Assembly: GCA_001793855.1 (NCBI GenBank)
Contig: MGIR01000001.1
Location: 181,384-217,908, forward strand
DNA: 36,525 nucleotides
From: Candidatus Wolfebacteria bacterium RIFCSPLOWO2_01_FULL_45_19
Lineage (GTDB): Bacteria > Patescibacteriota > Minisyncoccia > UBA6257 > GWB1-45-9
Direction of reading: 5' to 3'
Below the pieces are notes generated by a model. The model searched no databases. It was given only the letters and a program-made list of their open reading frames with translations, and was not told the origin of the DNA. Within the stretch, counting starts at the first letter, position 1. Every line of letters begins with the position of its first letter. The translations under genes and the position numbers were made by a program. This document shows, in pieces, positions 1-7,287 of this stretch.

Positions 1-1
1 G

Positions 2-1162
2 CAAGAAAACGATATGCAACCGGACGTTTTCGCGAGTTTATCGGCAGGAATGTCCAGAAACGCCATTATAAGCATGGTGAAAGAACATGGCTTAAAGAAA
101 ATGGTCATTGCTCCTGGCATTCTTTTTGAAAAGAAAAAGCGGTACATGGAAGAACAATCTGGTGGCCTGCTTGAAATAATGCGGCCGCTGTGGGGCATAA
201 AAGCCATAGGCGGACTTCATGAGCATAAGTGCTTTATCAACGAGGTCGTCAACGCCATGAAAGGAAAAAGCTTGATGACGGTTCCGATGGGAATATTGCT
301 ACTCGGAGCTCCGGGCACCGGTAAAACCGTTTTCGCCCAGGCAATCGCTTATGAAGCCGGCATTCCGTTCGTGCTGATGAAAAACACCAGAGAAATGTGG
401 GTAGGACAATCCGAGCGGAATTTGGACTTTTCTCTTGAATTAATTTCGGCAATGGCTCCGGTAATTGTTTTTGCGGACGAAATCGACCAGGACTTTCAAA
501 ATCGTTCAACGATGTTTGATAACACCGGCGTCAATAACCGCATACAGGCGCAGTTGTTCCGGTTTATGTCGGATACCGACCTGCGTGGCAAAGTTCTGTG
601 GGTTGCGGCGACAAACCGCCCGGACCTGCTTGATGACGCGCTGCTTCGCGAAGGAAGATTTGACGACCACATTCCTTTCTTTCCGCCGTCATGGACGGAA
701 CGCGTGGAAATCCTTGAAGCCATACTGTATAAAATGAAGGTTCAGGCGAATGCTATCCATGAACAATTTAAGTGGAATCTCAATAAAGAAACCGTCAAAA
801 GATTCGGATGGAAAACACATTGGCATTTTGAAAACGACCGGCTAAAGAAATGCGATCCGGATACGCATCTTATGGGTACGGAAGACGAAGACGAAATTCC
901 ATTTACCGGAGCGCAAATTGAATCCCTTATCCGCAAGGCAAACGCCAAGGCGTCGCAAAGCAGCGAGATTTTGGAAGAAAAACATTTGCAGTGGGCGCTG
1001 GAAGACACACCTCCTCCGATAAACATTCTTTCGTACCGTGAAATGACAAATATGGCGATGCTCTTTTGCAATTCATTGCGCTTTATTCCAGAAGGAAAAT
1101 GGCGCGAAAGAGCGGCTCGCCTTAGAACTATGGCGCAAACAAGAACAAGAACGACGATATAA
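2..1162 (+). CDS. AAA+ ATPase, 5' end outside window
   Basis: This is an ATP-dependent remodeler of the classical AAA family, the class that includes Cdc48, FtsH and Ycf46-like proteins. Counting from the ATG at 14, the Walker A motif GAPGTGKT is at residues 98-105, Walker B VIVFADEID at 150-158, a sensor-1-like ATNRPD around 199-204, and an arginine-finger-like REGRFD near 214-219. The frame is open from position 2 with no stop, and the residues before the AAA core look like the tail of an earlier helical domain, so the gene probably starts upstream. About 120 residues follow the AAA core and are not recognised. The ubiquitin-like cassette follows on the same strand after a terminator and a new promoter. 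Unfolding or segregating conjugated targets is a possible role, inferred from context only. Confidence 0.85.
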   Translation, partial: QENDMQPDVFASLSAGMSRNAIISMVKEHGLKKMVIAPGILFEKKKRYMEEQSGGLLEIMRPLWGIKAIGGLHEHKCFINEVVNAMKGKSLMTVPMGILLLGAPGTGKTVFAQAIAYEAGIPFVLMKNTREMWVGQSERNLDFSLELISAMAPVIVFADEIDQDFQNRSTMFDNTGVNNRIQAQLFRFMSDTDLRGKVLWVAATNRPDLLDDALLREGRFDDHIPFFPPSWTERVEILEAILYKMKVQANAIHEQFKWNLNKETVKRFGWKTHWHFENDRLKKCDPDTHLMGTEDEDEIPFTGAQIESLIRKANAKASQSSEILEEKHLQWALEDTPPPINILSYREMTNMAMLFCNSLRFIPEGKWRERAARLRTMAQTRTRTTI

Positions 1163-1177
1163 CTTCTCGAAAATCCC

Positions 1178-1203
1178 GCCCCGTAAAATACGGGGCTTTT
1201 TGT
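1178..1203 (+). terminator. Rho-independent terminator after AAA+ gene
   Basis: GCCCCGTA pairs with TACGGGGC (8 bp) across a 3-nt AAA loop and is followed by TTTTTGTTT. It separates the AAA+ gene from the E2-like gene. Confidence 0.8.
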
Positions 1204-1232
1204 TTGCTAAAAATAAAGTTTAATGCTATAAG
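1204..1232 (+). promoter_or_regulatory. Candidate promoter for the ubiquitin-like cassette
   Basis: TTGCTA and TATAAG are separated by 17 nt, placing a start site near 1239. A strong AGAAGGAG ribosome site at about 1255-1262 precedes the ATG at 1271. The -35 box matches only 4 of 6 consensus positions and lies in the tail of the preceding terminator. Confidence 0.4.
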
Positions 1233-1270
1233 TAATTCAGAAATTTGACAAAAGAGAAGGAGATAACGGC

Positions 1271-2989
1271 ATGAAATTTAAAGGATGTGTTGAAATTCAG
1301 TGGGATAAATGTCGCGAAAAAGATGTTCCCAGAATAAAGAATATTCTGCCCATTTTTGAGTGGTTTTCCAAAATTGCCAAAGTAAGAATCATTGTTAACG
1401 TCCCGCGCGGTTATGCCAAGAAAATCAAAAGCGAAGACGACAAAACCGTGCACATTCACGTTAACGCCTGGCCAAAAGCCCGCGCAATCAATCACATTTT
1501 TCATTCCGGCACGCTTTTCTGGACTAAAAGTCCCAAAAATCTGCGAATGTTTGAACCGATAAATCCCGTTGCTTCATTCGGAATATTCGTAAACGCTCCC
1601 GAGCCGCGAGCAACCGCATTCGTAAGCGAAAAAAATATATGGCTTATGTTTGACTGCCTTAACGACGGCTGGAAAAAAGAAAATCTCGCAAAAATTCTGT
1701 TCTTTACGCTGTATCTTGCGATGCAACACGCGGTTAACCTGGATGGACGCCTTATCGCGCGTCTTGTCAGAAAAAATTTTTTGGAACAGAGAAACGAAAT
1801 TGGCCAAAAACTTCGTTTATTTCTTGAAGAAAATTACATCGGCGGGATAAAAGAAGTTTCAAATACTTTGGCTAAAAGCGCCGAGAATATTGAAAAAGAA
1901 AAGAAGGAGTTTTTAAAACTGCTCAATGAAGAAATTGACATTGAAACCATGCTTGAATACGCAAAATCAGGCACGGACAGAAACGAACTTGCCAAAAGCT
2001 TCCATCTTATTCTAAACCTGGACGGCGTGGAAACCGTTGAAGTCGACAGCGCCGGATTGATAATCGTCAACACAAAGGTCATTTTTAAAACTCCAAACGC
2101 GGAAGGACTTGAGTCAACTCATTTTGACATCGGTAAATTTGAAATCAGAATTGACCCGAGATTAAAGGATCGTTCTGGCATTCACTTCCATCAGGATAGA
2201 TACGCCGGAGAATATTATCACGGCTATGCCAAAGAAAAAGAAACATGCTTCGGACAATCTGTGTCAGACGGACTTAATCACATAATGAACAAGCACATGC
2301 AGGACTTGAACATTGTTGCGATAGTGGAACTATGTTTATCCTTTCTGAGAAAAGAAAGTAATATTCCACAGAAGCGCTTTCTGGAGAATGTGCCGGCTCC
2401 GGAAAACTACGCCTCGCCGGAAGCCATGGATGAGGCAAAAAAAAGATTTATTGAAGCCATGGAAAATGCCTTTTACAATCGGAAAACTCTTGTCCTGCAA
2501 TCCGAACTGGATTCTCTTAGAAAAGAAATAACCGATAAACAAGCGGTTCTTATGGGTATGCGCCGCGAATTTAAAGATACGCGAGATTTTCACCAAAAGC
2601 TTGGAAAAGAACTGCGAATTGCCGAACACAAAGCCGAAAAAGAACTTGATAAACTCGCGAACGATCGCGATGTGGTATGTGTTGAAAAAAACGGCCCATT
2701 GATTGAAATTTATCTTTCCGTTCCAAAATTGTTTGACGCGTGCGTTATCATGAAACCAAACGGTCACCCGCGCCTGTTGTGTTCATTGTCATCGGATAAA
2801 TCCCGCAAAGGCGTTTTTGACCCAAGTCTCAGCCAAAGTATAGAACTTAGTGACGCGCAAATGATAAAACTGCAGCGCGACGGCAAAATTCACGAATTTA
2901 TTTCTTTGGTTAAGCAGTTTCTGACGGAACTGGCGGCAAAGCAAGAAAATGAAAGGAGACGGCGCGATGCGGAAAATATCTACAACTGA
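1271..2989 (+). CDS. E2-like (UBC-fold) protein with coiled coil
   Basis: The 572-residue protein is proposed as the conjugating enzyme of the cassette. Roughly residues 250-365 contain a histidine pair (GIHFHQ, H305 and H307), then TCFGQ with Cys326, then a helical stretch ending in IVELCLSFLRK. That order (beta strands, H-x-H, reactive Cys followed by G, two helices) resembles bacterial E2-like proteins found beside E1 and JAB genes. The N-terminal ~190 residues are unrecognised, residues ~190-225 are charged and helical, and residues ~395-465 form a strong predicted coiled coil. A C-terminal ~100-residue domain is also unrecognised. The start has a consensus AAGGAG site. The gene overlaps the JAMM gene by 23 bp. 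The E2 assignment comes from motif pattern plus context; without the neighbours this would be a hypothetical protein. Confidence 0.6.
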   Translation: MKFKGCVEIQWDKCREKDVPRIKNILPIFEWFSKIAKVRIIVNVPRGYAKKIKSEDDKTVHIHVNAWPKARAINHIFHSGTLFWTKSPKNLRMFEPINPVASFGIFVNAPEPRATAFVSEKNIWLMFDCLNDGWKKENLAKILFFTLYLAMQHAVNLDGRLIARLVRKNFLEQRNEIGQKLRLFLEENYIGGIKEVSNTLAKSAENIEKEKKEFLKLLNEEIDIETMLEYAKSGTDRNELAKSFHLILNLDGVETVEVDSAGLIIVNTKVIFKTPNAEGLESTHFDIGKFEIRIDPRLKDRSGIHFHQDRYAGEYYHGYAKEKETCFGQSVSDGLNHIMNKHMQDLNIVAIVELCLSFLRKESNIPQKRFLENVPAPENYASPEAMDEAKKRFIEAMENAFYNRKTLVLQSELDSLRKEITDKQAVLMGMRREFKDTRDFHQKLGKELRIAEHKAEKELDKLANDRDVVCVEKNGPLIEIYLSVPKLFDACVIMKPNGHPRLLCSLSSDKSRKGVFDPSLSQSIELSDAQMIKLQRDGKIHEFISLVKQFLTELAAKQENERRRRDAENIYN

Positions 2990-3617
2990 TATAAAGTTTC
3001 TGTTTGAGCCCGAAACTATGGCGGATCTTTTACTTGCGGTCCACCATAACCCAGTTGAAATTTCAGGGCTGGCCAAAGTTCAAAAAGAAAACGGTCTGTT
3101 ATATGTCGTCAGGAGTGAACCGGAAATTTTTGAACAAGAATGCGGAATGTCATTTACGGACTTTGATATTAAGACATACCATTCGTGGCATTCAAGAATG
3201 CTAAAAGAAAATTACCTTCAAGAAATTTCCGAAATGCGGCTGTGGTGGCACAGCCATGTCTGGGGCAACGTTTATTTCAGCGGCACAGATAAAGATACAA
3301 TCAGTTCCTTCGGAAGAGGATTTGAAGAATGGTGGGCTTCGCTGGTTTTAAACAAATACGGCGAGTTCTGCCTCTGGCTCAATACAAAACCGGAATGGGA
3401 ATATCCGTTCCAAATTGATGAAATCGGGTTCACGCGCGAAATTGAAATGGAAGAGTTTCGGAGTATTATGGTTGAACGCAGCCATGGCATAAAAACCGCT
3501 ATAGAGAAAAAAGTGCGCGTAAAACAACTGGCGCTTTACGAGTCCATAATTTCCGGACTTTTCAAGCCAAAGAAAGAACCGTTTTGGGACAATGAGCCGC
3601 ATAGGAGGCGGTTATGA
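2967..3617 (+). CDS. JAMM/JAB-family metallopeptidase
   Basis: The 216-residue protein is a zinc isopeptidase of the JAMM/MPN+ class (Rpn11, bacterial JAB, Cap3). It has an exact catalytic signature: Glu31 in PVEISG, then H95-S-H97, seven residues, S105-x-x-D108. Family members cleave ubiquitin-like proteins from targets or trim their C-terminal tails. The ATG at 2967 is chosen over one at 2949 because AAAGGAG at 2952-2958 lies 8 nt before it, whereas the earlier ATG overlaps that site. It overlaps the E2-like gene by 23 bp and the E1 gene by 4 bp (ATGA), implying translational coupling. Expected role here is maturation of the Gly-Gly-Asn small protein and/or deconjugation. Confidence 0.88.
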   Translation: MRKISTTDIKFLFEPETMADLLLAVHHNPVEISGLAKVQKENGLLYVVRSEPEIFEQECGMSFTDFDIKTYHSWHSRMLKENYLQEISEMRLWWHSHVWGNVYFSGTDKDTISSFGRGFEEWWASLVLNKYGEFCLWLNTKPEWEYPFQIDEIGFTREIEMEEFRSIMVERSHGIKTAIEKKVRVKQLALYESIISGLFKPKKEPFWDNEPHRRRL

Positions 3618-4378
3618 ACACAAAAGAACTTACCATAATCGGCGCCGGAAGTTTGGGAAGCTCTTTTCTCTCCGCGGGATTAATTTGCGGAAAAATGTCG
3701 GAAACGCTCGGATTTCGACGCATCTACATATACGACTTTGACAAAGTTGAGCCGCGCAATCTTCTAAACCAAATGTACAGACCGAAAGACGTCGGCGAAT
3801 CCAAGATATCGGCAATTGAAAACATCATTCAGCAATTCAGCGAATCAAAAATAATCCCAAAAAACGAGAAGGTCGGGCCGAAAAGCAATTTAAGCGGAGT
3901 AATCGTCACGCTTGTGGACAATATGGACGCGCGCAGGCAAATTTTTGAACTCTGTCGCTATCGCGCTGACATTCCGTATTACGTTGATGCGAGAACGGGC
4001 CTCAACGAGGCATACGTTGTCGCTTTTGACCCTCGCGACCCGGATTGTGTTGAAAGATATGAAAGAACGCTGTATCCTCAATCTGAGGCAGTGCAAGCGC
4101 CTTGCGCCGATTCCAGAAGCATACCAACGCTGTGGAGCGTTGCCGGCGTAGTTCAGGAATGCTTGCGCCTATTCAAAAAAAAGCCGCAAAACGCCGCTTT
4201 GGCCGATAAGGCGACCGCATTTATCGCGGCGACAATCGGCAAAGTTCTTGTTCGTTTTAAAACCCAAAAAGTGCGCGATACCGAAGAATTTCTTGAAACA
4301 ATTATAATTTTTAACGACCTTCCGTACTTGAAAACGCAAAAACTTTATCTGCATACCCAATCGCTTAAAAAAACTTGA
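3614..4378 (+). CDS. ThiF/E1-like ubiquitin-activating enzyme
   Basis: The 254-residue Rossmann-fold protein should adenylate the C-terminal glycine of a beta-grasp partner. It shows the nucleotide loop GAGSLG (residues 10-15), the acidic strand end YDFDKVEPRN (D41, D43, N49), NQ at 52-53, Lys64 in GESK, and the E1 signature DNMDARR (D102-R108). A candidate thioester cysteine is Cys164 in QAPCADS. The CxxC zinc pairs found in many ThiF/MoeB proteins are absent, which fits the short E1-like proteins of bacterial ubiquitin-like operons better than sulfur-transfer enzymes. It starts inside the stop of the JAMM gene and ends 17 bp before the small ubiquitin-like gene. No thiamine or molybdopterin genes are nearby. 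Confidence 0.88.
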   Translation: MNTKELTIIGAGSLGSSFLSAGLICGKMSETLGFRRIYIYDFDKVEPRNLLNQMYRPKDVGESKISAIENIIQQFSESKIIPKNEKVGPKSNLSGVIVTLVDNMDARRQIFELCRYRADIPYYVDARTGLNEAYVVAFDPRDPDCVERYERTLYPQSEAVQAPCADSRSIPTLWSVAGVVQECLRLFKKKPQNAALADKATAFIAATIGKVLVRFKTQKVRDTEEFLETIIIFNDLPYLKTQKLYLHTQSLKKT

Positions 4379-4395
4379 TCTGAAAGAGGTGCGAC

Positions 4396-4710
4396 ATGAA
4401 AGAGAAGCAGAACGAAGACCAAACGCAAGAACAAGAAGCGAAGAACGAACTTGAACACACTCTCGGAATAATGGCGACTTGGTTTAAGGCAAAACTGCCC
4501 GCCGGAGCGCGACTTTCCGACTTGGTTCAAAAACTTAAAGAAGAAGCGACGGAGCGAGGACTTCATGATTTCAACATTCACGAATATCTAATGCGGCTTA
4601 ACGACGTTGACGTTGAATTTGACCAAAATGGAAAACTGAAAGAAGATCCGGTTTTGACCGAATCGTCCGTTTTATCGCTGGTGGTAAAAAAACTTACCGG
4701 CGGAAATTAA
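4396..4710 (+). CDS. Candidate ubiquitin-like modifier ending GGN
   Basis: The 104-residue protein has a charged, probably disordered N-terminus (~25 residues) followed by ~75 residues with a beta-grasp-like pattern. Near the end are RLNDVDVEFDQNG, VLTESSVLSLVVKK and the terminus LTGGN. The closing strand followed by Gly102-Gly103 is the arrangement expected of a conjugated ubiquitin-like protein, with one residue (Asn104) to be trimmed before E1 can activate the diglycine. A GAGGTG ribosome site precedes the ATG. The identification combines the diglycine tail, size, and position directly after E1, JAMM and E2-like genes. The fold itself cannot be confirmed by eye. Confidence 0.62.
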   Translation: MKEKQNEDQTQEQEAKNELEHTLGIMATWFKAKLPAGARLSDLVQKLKEEATERGLHDFNIHEYLMRLNDVDVEFDQNGKLKEDPVLTESSVLSLVVKKLTGGN

Positions 4711-4718
4711 ACAACATC

Positions 4719-4750
4719 ATCCCCCGTAAATTATCGGGGGATTTCTTTTT
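4719..4750 (+). terminator. Terminator of the ubiquitin-like cassette
   Basis: ATCCCCCG pairs with CGGGGGAT (8 bp) over an 8-nt loop, then TTTCTTTTTC. It overlaps the 3' end of the convergent gatB gene. On the minus strand no clear T-run follows, so it works best for the plus-strand operon. Confidence 0.75.
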
Positions 4751-6206
4751 CAATCAAACGTTTCAGCGCTTCGGGATTGCCCCGCCCTTTTAGCTCGCGC
4801 ATCGCTTGGCCGATTAGAAATTTAAGAGCGTTTACCTTGCCTTTTTTGAAATCATTTACCGCTGAAGAATTTTCCACGAGTATTTTATGAATAACCGGCA
4901 ATATCGCGGACTCGTCGGAAATCTGCTCCATCCCCTGCTCTTTAATTATATTTTCCGGGTCGCCGCCAGATTCAAACATTTTAAGCAATAAATCTTTGGC
5001 GATGCGGCTTGATATCTTTTTTGAATGCGCCAAAACGGCAAGATGCGCGAAATCTTCAGGAGTAAATTTGAGGTCTTGAATCGCCATTTCATTTTGTTTA
5101 ATCAATCCGCGCAAATCGCTTGTAAGATAATTGAACGCAATTTGTGTGATAGCGGTATCGTCGGTAAATGTTTTAGCTTCGGAAACAGCGGCTTCAAAAA
5201 AATCAGCAAGCGCCGGCTCAATTGCAAGCGTTTCCGTTTGTTCCGGCGACAATAAGTATTCTTTTTCAAAACGACGCCGTTTTTCTTCGGGAAGCTCCGG
5301 AATTTCCAATTTGAGCTTTTCTAAGTCAAATCCGTCAGTCGACGGAGTCAAGTCAAGCTGTGGCAAATCCGGTTCGGGAAAATAACGATAATCGTGCGCC
5401 TCCTCTTTTGAACGCTGGGCCTTTGTTATTCCCTTAACGTCGTCCCAGCCGCGCGTTTCCTGTTTAATTTTTTCTCCTTTTTCCAAAAGCTCAACCTGTC
5501 GTTTAATTTCATATTCAATAGCATCGTGAACCGCCTTAAAAGAATTAATGTTTTTAACCTCCACCTTCGTGCCTAGAACAGGTTCGTTTATCGAACCTGT
5601 TCGGCCGACCAATCCTCTGGATTGGTTTAGACCCTCTTTTTTTACAGACACGTTTGCTTCTATTCTCATCAATCCTTTTTCCATGTCAGCGTCCGACGCG
5701 CCAAGATATTTCAAAATCAACTGCAATTCTTTGGCGAATAAAACCGCCTCATCGGAACTCCGTATGTCCGGTTCGGTTACAAGCTCCATTAACGGCACCC
5801 CGGCGCGGTTAAAATCAACCAAACTGCCAACTTCGTGAACAAGCCGCCCCGCGTCTTCCTCAAGATGTACGCGCGTTATTCTGACTCCGCGCAATTCCCC
5901 TCCGCTGATTAACGGCATATCGTACTGTGAAATCTGATAATTTTTCGGCAAATCCGGATAAAAATAGTTTTTGCGGTCAAATTTTGATTTTTTTGCCGGT
6001 TTTCCTCCGAGCGCCATTCCAACTTTAAGAACATACTCAACGGCTTTTTTGTTTATAACCGGCAGAGTGCCCGGATGCCCAAGACAAATCGGGCATACAT
6101 TCAAATTGGGATGCTTCTCTTCCGGATCATTGCGACAATCGCAAAACATCTTGCTCCGCGTCTTCAATTCGGCGTGAATTTCAAGTCCGATAGTTGGTTT
6201 ATACAT
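4731..6206 (-). CDS. gatB: Aspartyl/glutamyl-tRNA amidotransferase subunit B
   Basis: GatB is the kinase/transamidase subunit of GatCAB, converting Glu-tRNA(Gln) or Asp-tRNA(Asn) to the amidated forms. Recognisable landmarks are the start IGLEIHAELKTRSKMFC, the zinc-site region with NVCPICLGHPG, YFYPDLPKNYQISQYD, VEVKNINSF, and a C-terminal YqeY-like tail domain. At 491 residues it is slightly longer than usual. Part of the excess is an in-frame insertion (about residues 194-211) made of two DNA hairpins, described separately. gatA and gatC are not in the window. There is no Shine-Dalgarno; a perfect TATAAT lies 10 nt before the ATG. Confidence 0.96.
   Translation of the reverse strand: MYKPTIGLEIHAELKTRSKMFCDCRNDPEEKHPNLNVCPICLGHPGTLPVINKKAVEYVLKVGMALGGKPAKKSKFDRKNYFYPDLPKNYQISQYDMPLISGGELRGVRITRVHLEEDAGRLVHEVGSLVDFNRAGVPLMELVTEPDIRSSDEAVLFAKELQLILKYLGASDADMEKGLMRIEANVSVKKEGLNQSRGLVGRTGSINEPVLGTKVEVKNINSFKAVHDAIEYEIKRQVELLEKGEKIKQETRGWDDVKGITKAQRSKEEAHDYRYFPEPDLPQLDLTPSTDGFDLEKLKLEIPELPEEKRRRFEKEYLLSPEQTETLAIEPALADFFEAAVSEAKTFTDDTAITQIAFNYLTSDLRGLIKQNEMAIQDLKFTPEDFAHLAVLAHSKKISSRIAKDLLLKMFESGGDPENIIKEQGMEQISDESAILPVIHKILVENSSAVNDFKKGKVNALKFLIGQAMRELKGRGNPEALKRLIEKEIPR
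5576..5626 (-). repeat. Double-hairpin insertion inside gatB
   Basis: Two adjacent inverted repeats lie in the coding sequence. GAACAGGTTCG at 5576-5586 pairs with 5592-5602 (11 bp, 5-nt loop). ACCAATCC at 5608-5615 pairs with GGATTGGT at 5619-5626 (8 bp, 3-nt loop). They are joined by the small palindrome TCGGCCGA. They encode about 16 extra residues between VSVK and LGTKVEVKN, where GatB proteins normally have a short variable loop, and the reading frame is kept. This resembles protein-coding palindromic elements known in Rickettsia, though no sequence relationship is claimed. Confidence 0.7.
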
Positions 6207-6216
6207 ATTAATTAAG

Positions 6217-6222
6217 ATTATA
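6217..6222 (-). promoter_or_regulatory. -10 element of gatB
   Basis: A perfect TATAAT reads on the minus strand and ends 10 nt before the gatB ATG. The -35 position falls in the Nudix terminator stem and has no consensus. No ribosome site fits between, suggesting a leaderless or near-leaderless transcript. Confidence 0.5.
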
Positions 6223-6224
6223 AC

Positions 6225-6260
6225 AAAAAAAACCCTCTGTTAAATAATCTTGAGGGTTTT
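6225..6260 (-). terminator. Terminator of Nudix operon
   Basis: On the minus strand AAAACCCTC pairs with GAGGGTTTT (9 bp, 14-nt loop) and runs into a T-tract. The Nudix stop codon sits in the loop. Confidence 0.7.
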
Positions 6261-6773
6261 GAATAATGGATGCATTGCCGGTTCAAGTCCGGGATTCCGT
6301 TTCCATGCATCGTCGCTGTTTGTCGCCTCCACGATTTTTGGCATATTTTCGTCGGACAATACAAGACCTAATGATTCTACAAAATCCTCCAATTTTTCGG
6401 CAAGGCCGGAAACTTGTTGTCTATCCGTCCAAACATACGTTTTTACTTCTTCGTCAGATGGCTTTATGACGCCACTCCAGCTTTCTGCTTCAAACACGGT
6501 CCAATCGTGATGTGTTCCGCCTTCCCGCTTACATGGATTATTCAGGCGCAATTTCACCTTTTCAATCAGTTTCGTGGCTGCCAATCCGACTTCTTCACCT
6601 AGTTCTTTTTTTGCGGTCGTTATTTCATCATCACCATCCTGATGTCCGGCCGGCAAAGCAAAGCCGGGATTGTATGCCTTGCGTTCAATAAGAAGAATTT
6701 TGTCGCCGTTGCGAACAAGAATCGCGACGCTTTTGTTGTCGCATTTTTTAGCCATATCGCGCCCATTAAGCAA
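6240..6773 (-). CDS. Nudix hydrolase family protein
   Basis: This 177-residue Nudix-fold protein probably hydrolyses a nucleoside diphosphate derivative; the substrate cannot be told. The start region SVAILVRNGDKILLIERKAYNPGFALPAGHQDGDD leads into KKELGEEVGL, which together form the Nudix box. Compared with the consensus GX5EX7REUXEEXGU, the box reads as one residue short and has Asp where the first Glu is expected, but the metal-binding KELGEE part is intact. Translation may start at 6773 (TAATG overlap with the upstream gene's stop) or at 6755; neither has a clear ribosome site. It is co-transcribed with a deoxyribosyltransferase-like gene, suggesting a nucleotide clean-up or salvage pair. 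Confidence 0.8.
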   Translation of the reverse strand: MLNGRDMAKKCDNKSVAILVRNGDKILLIERKAYNPGFALPAGHQDGDDEITTAKKELGEEVGLAATKLIEKVKLRLNNPCKREGGTHHDWTVFEAESWSGVIKPSDEEVKTYVWTDRQQVSGLAEKLEDFVESLGLVLSDENMPKIVEATNSDDAWKRNPGLEPAMHPLFKTLKII

Positions 6774-7191
6774 GTCGTTTTACAAGCTCGTCAGGAGTCG
6801 GAACAACTTCGGTAAAAAGAATATCGCGACAAATTTCGCCGCCTTGATGAAACGCCTTCTCCGGTTCAAGGGCATAAATTATCATATTTTTGCCGTGAGC
6901 AAAACCAAGTTCAAGCGTGGTATTAACTCCGAGATATCCGCTTTTGTTGTAAATATAGCAAATATCCGCCTTGCGTATTCTGTCAAAATGCTCGTGAACA
7001 AGCGCTGGAATTTGTTTGCGGTAAGAATAAGCCGCCAGCCGAATCCGTTCAGGCGATTTGAGAAATTTCTTCGGCCTGCGCTCAAAATTGGGCTCAAAAA
7101 CAATAGATACTCCCAACGCCTTTAAACTGTTGGAAAAAGCCCTGATTTCGTCTTTATACCTCTGCGAACCGCAAATAACCACTGACTTCAT
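6766..7191 (-). CDS. Nucleoside 2-deoxyribosyltransferase-like protein
   Basis: The 141-residue protein has the short Rossmann-like plan of the nucleoside 2-deoxyribosyltransferase superfamily. It shows an N-terminal VVICGSQRY strand-loop, ADICYIYN in the middle, and the family hallmark TTLELGFAHGKNMIIYA, where the Glu of LELG is the expected nucleophile. Related proteins transfer deoxyribose between bases or hydrolyse nucleoside monophosphates. It overlaps the Nudix gene by 8 bp. A TTGACG/TAAAGT promoter ends 6 nt before its ATG and no Shine-Dalgarno is present. Confidence 0.7.
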   Translation of the reverse strand: MKSVVICGSQRYKDEIRAFSNSLKALGVSIVFEPNFERRPKKFLKSPERIRLAAYSYRKQIPALVHEHFDRIRKADICYIYNKSGYLGVNTTLELGFAHGKNMIIYALEPEKAFHQGGEICRDILFTEVVPTPDELVKRLA

Positions 7192-7197
7192 ATCATC

Positions 7198-7227
7198 ACT
7201 TTAACGCATGCTTTTTAATCTCGTCAA
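7198..7227 (-). promoter_or_regulatory. Promoter for deoxyribosyltransferase-Nudix operon
   Basis: On the minus strand TTGACG, an 18-nt spacer and TAAAGT are followed by 6 nt and the ATG. A +1 placed 7 nt after the -10 box falls exactly on the A of the start codon. Confidence 0.5.
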
Positions 7228-7287
7228 GTGTGTCTTCAAGAACGACGCTTAGCAAACGCCTGCCATCAATGAGACTGTGGATAAGTT

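Noticed and set aside
2949-2966. Earlier start for the JAMM gene
   Set aside because: This ATG sits in front of the AAAGGAG site that serves the ATG at 2967.
3614-4378. Thiamine or molybdopterin biosynthesis role for the ThiF-like gene
   Set aside because: Zinc CxxC motifs are missing and no thiS, thiG, moaD or moeB neighbours exist; JAMM and E2-like genes are adjacent instead.
7276-7284. Perfect DnaA-box-like TGTGGATAA
   Set aside because: It is a single copy with no cluster, AT-rich unwinding region or dnaA/dnaN genes. A replication origin is not supported.
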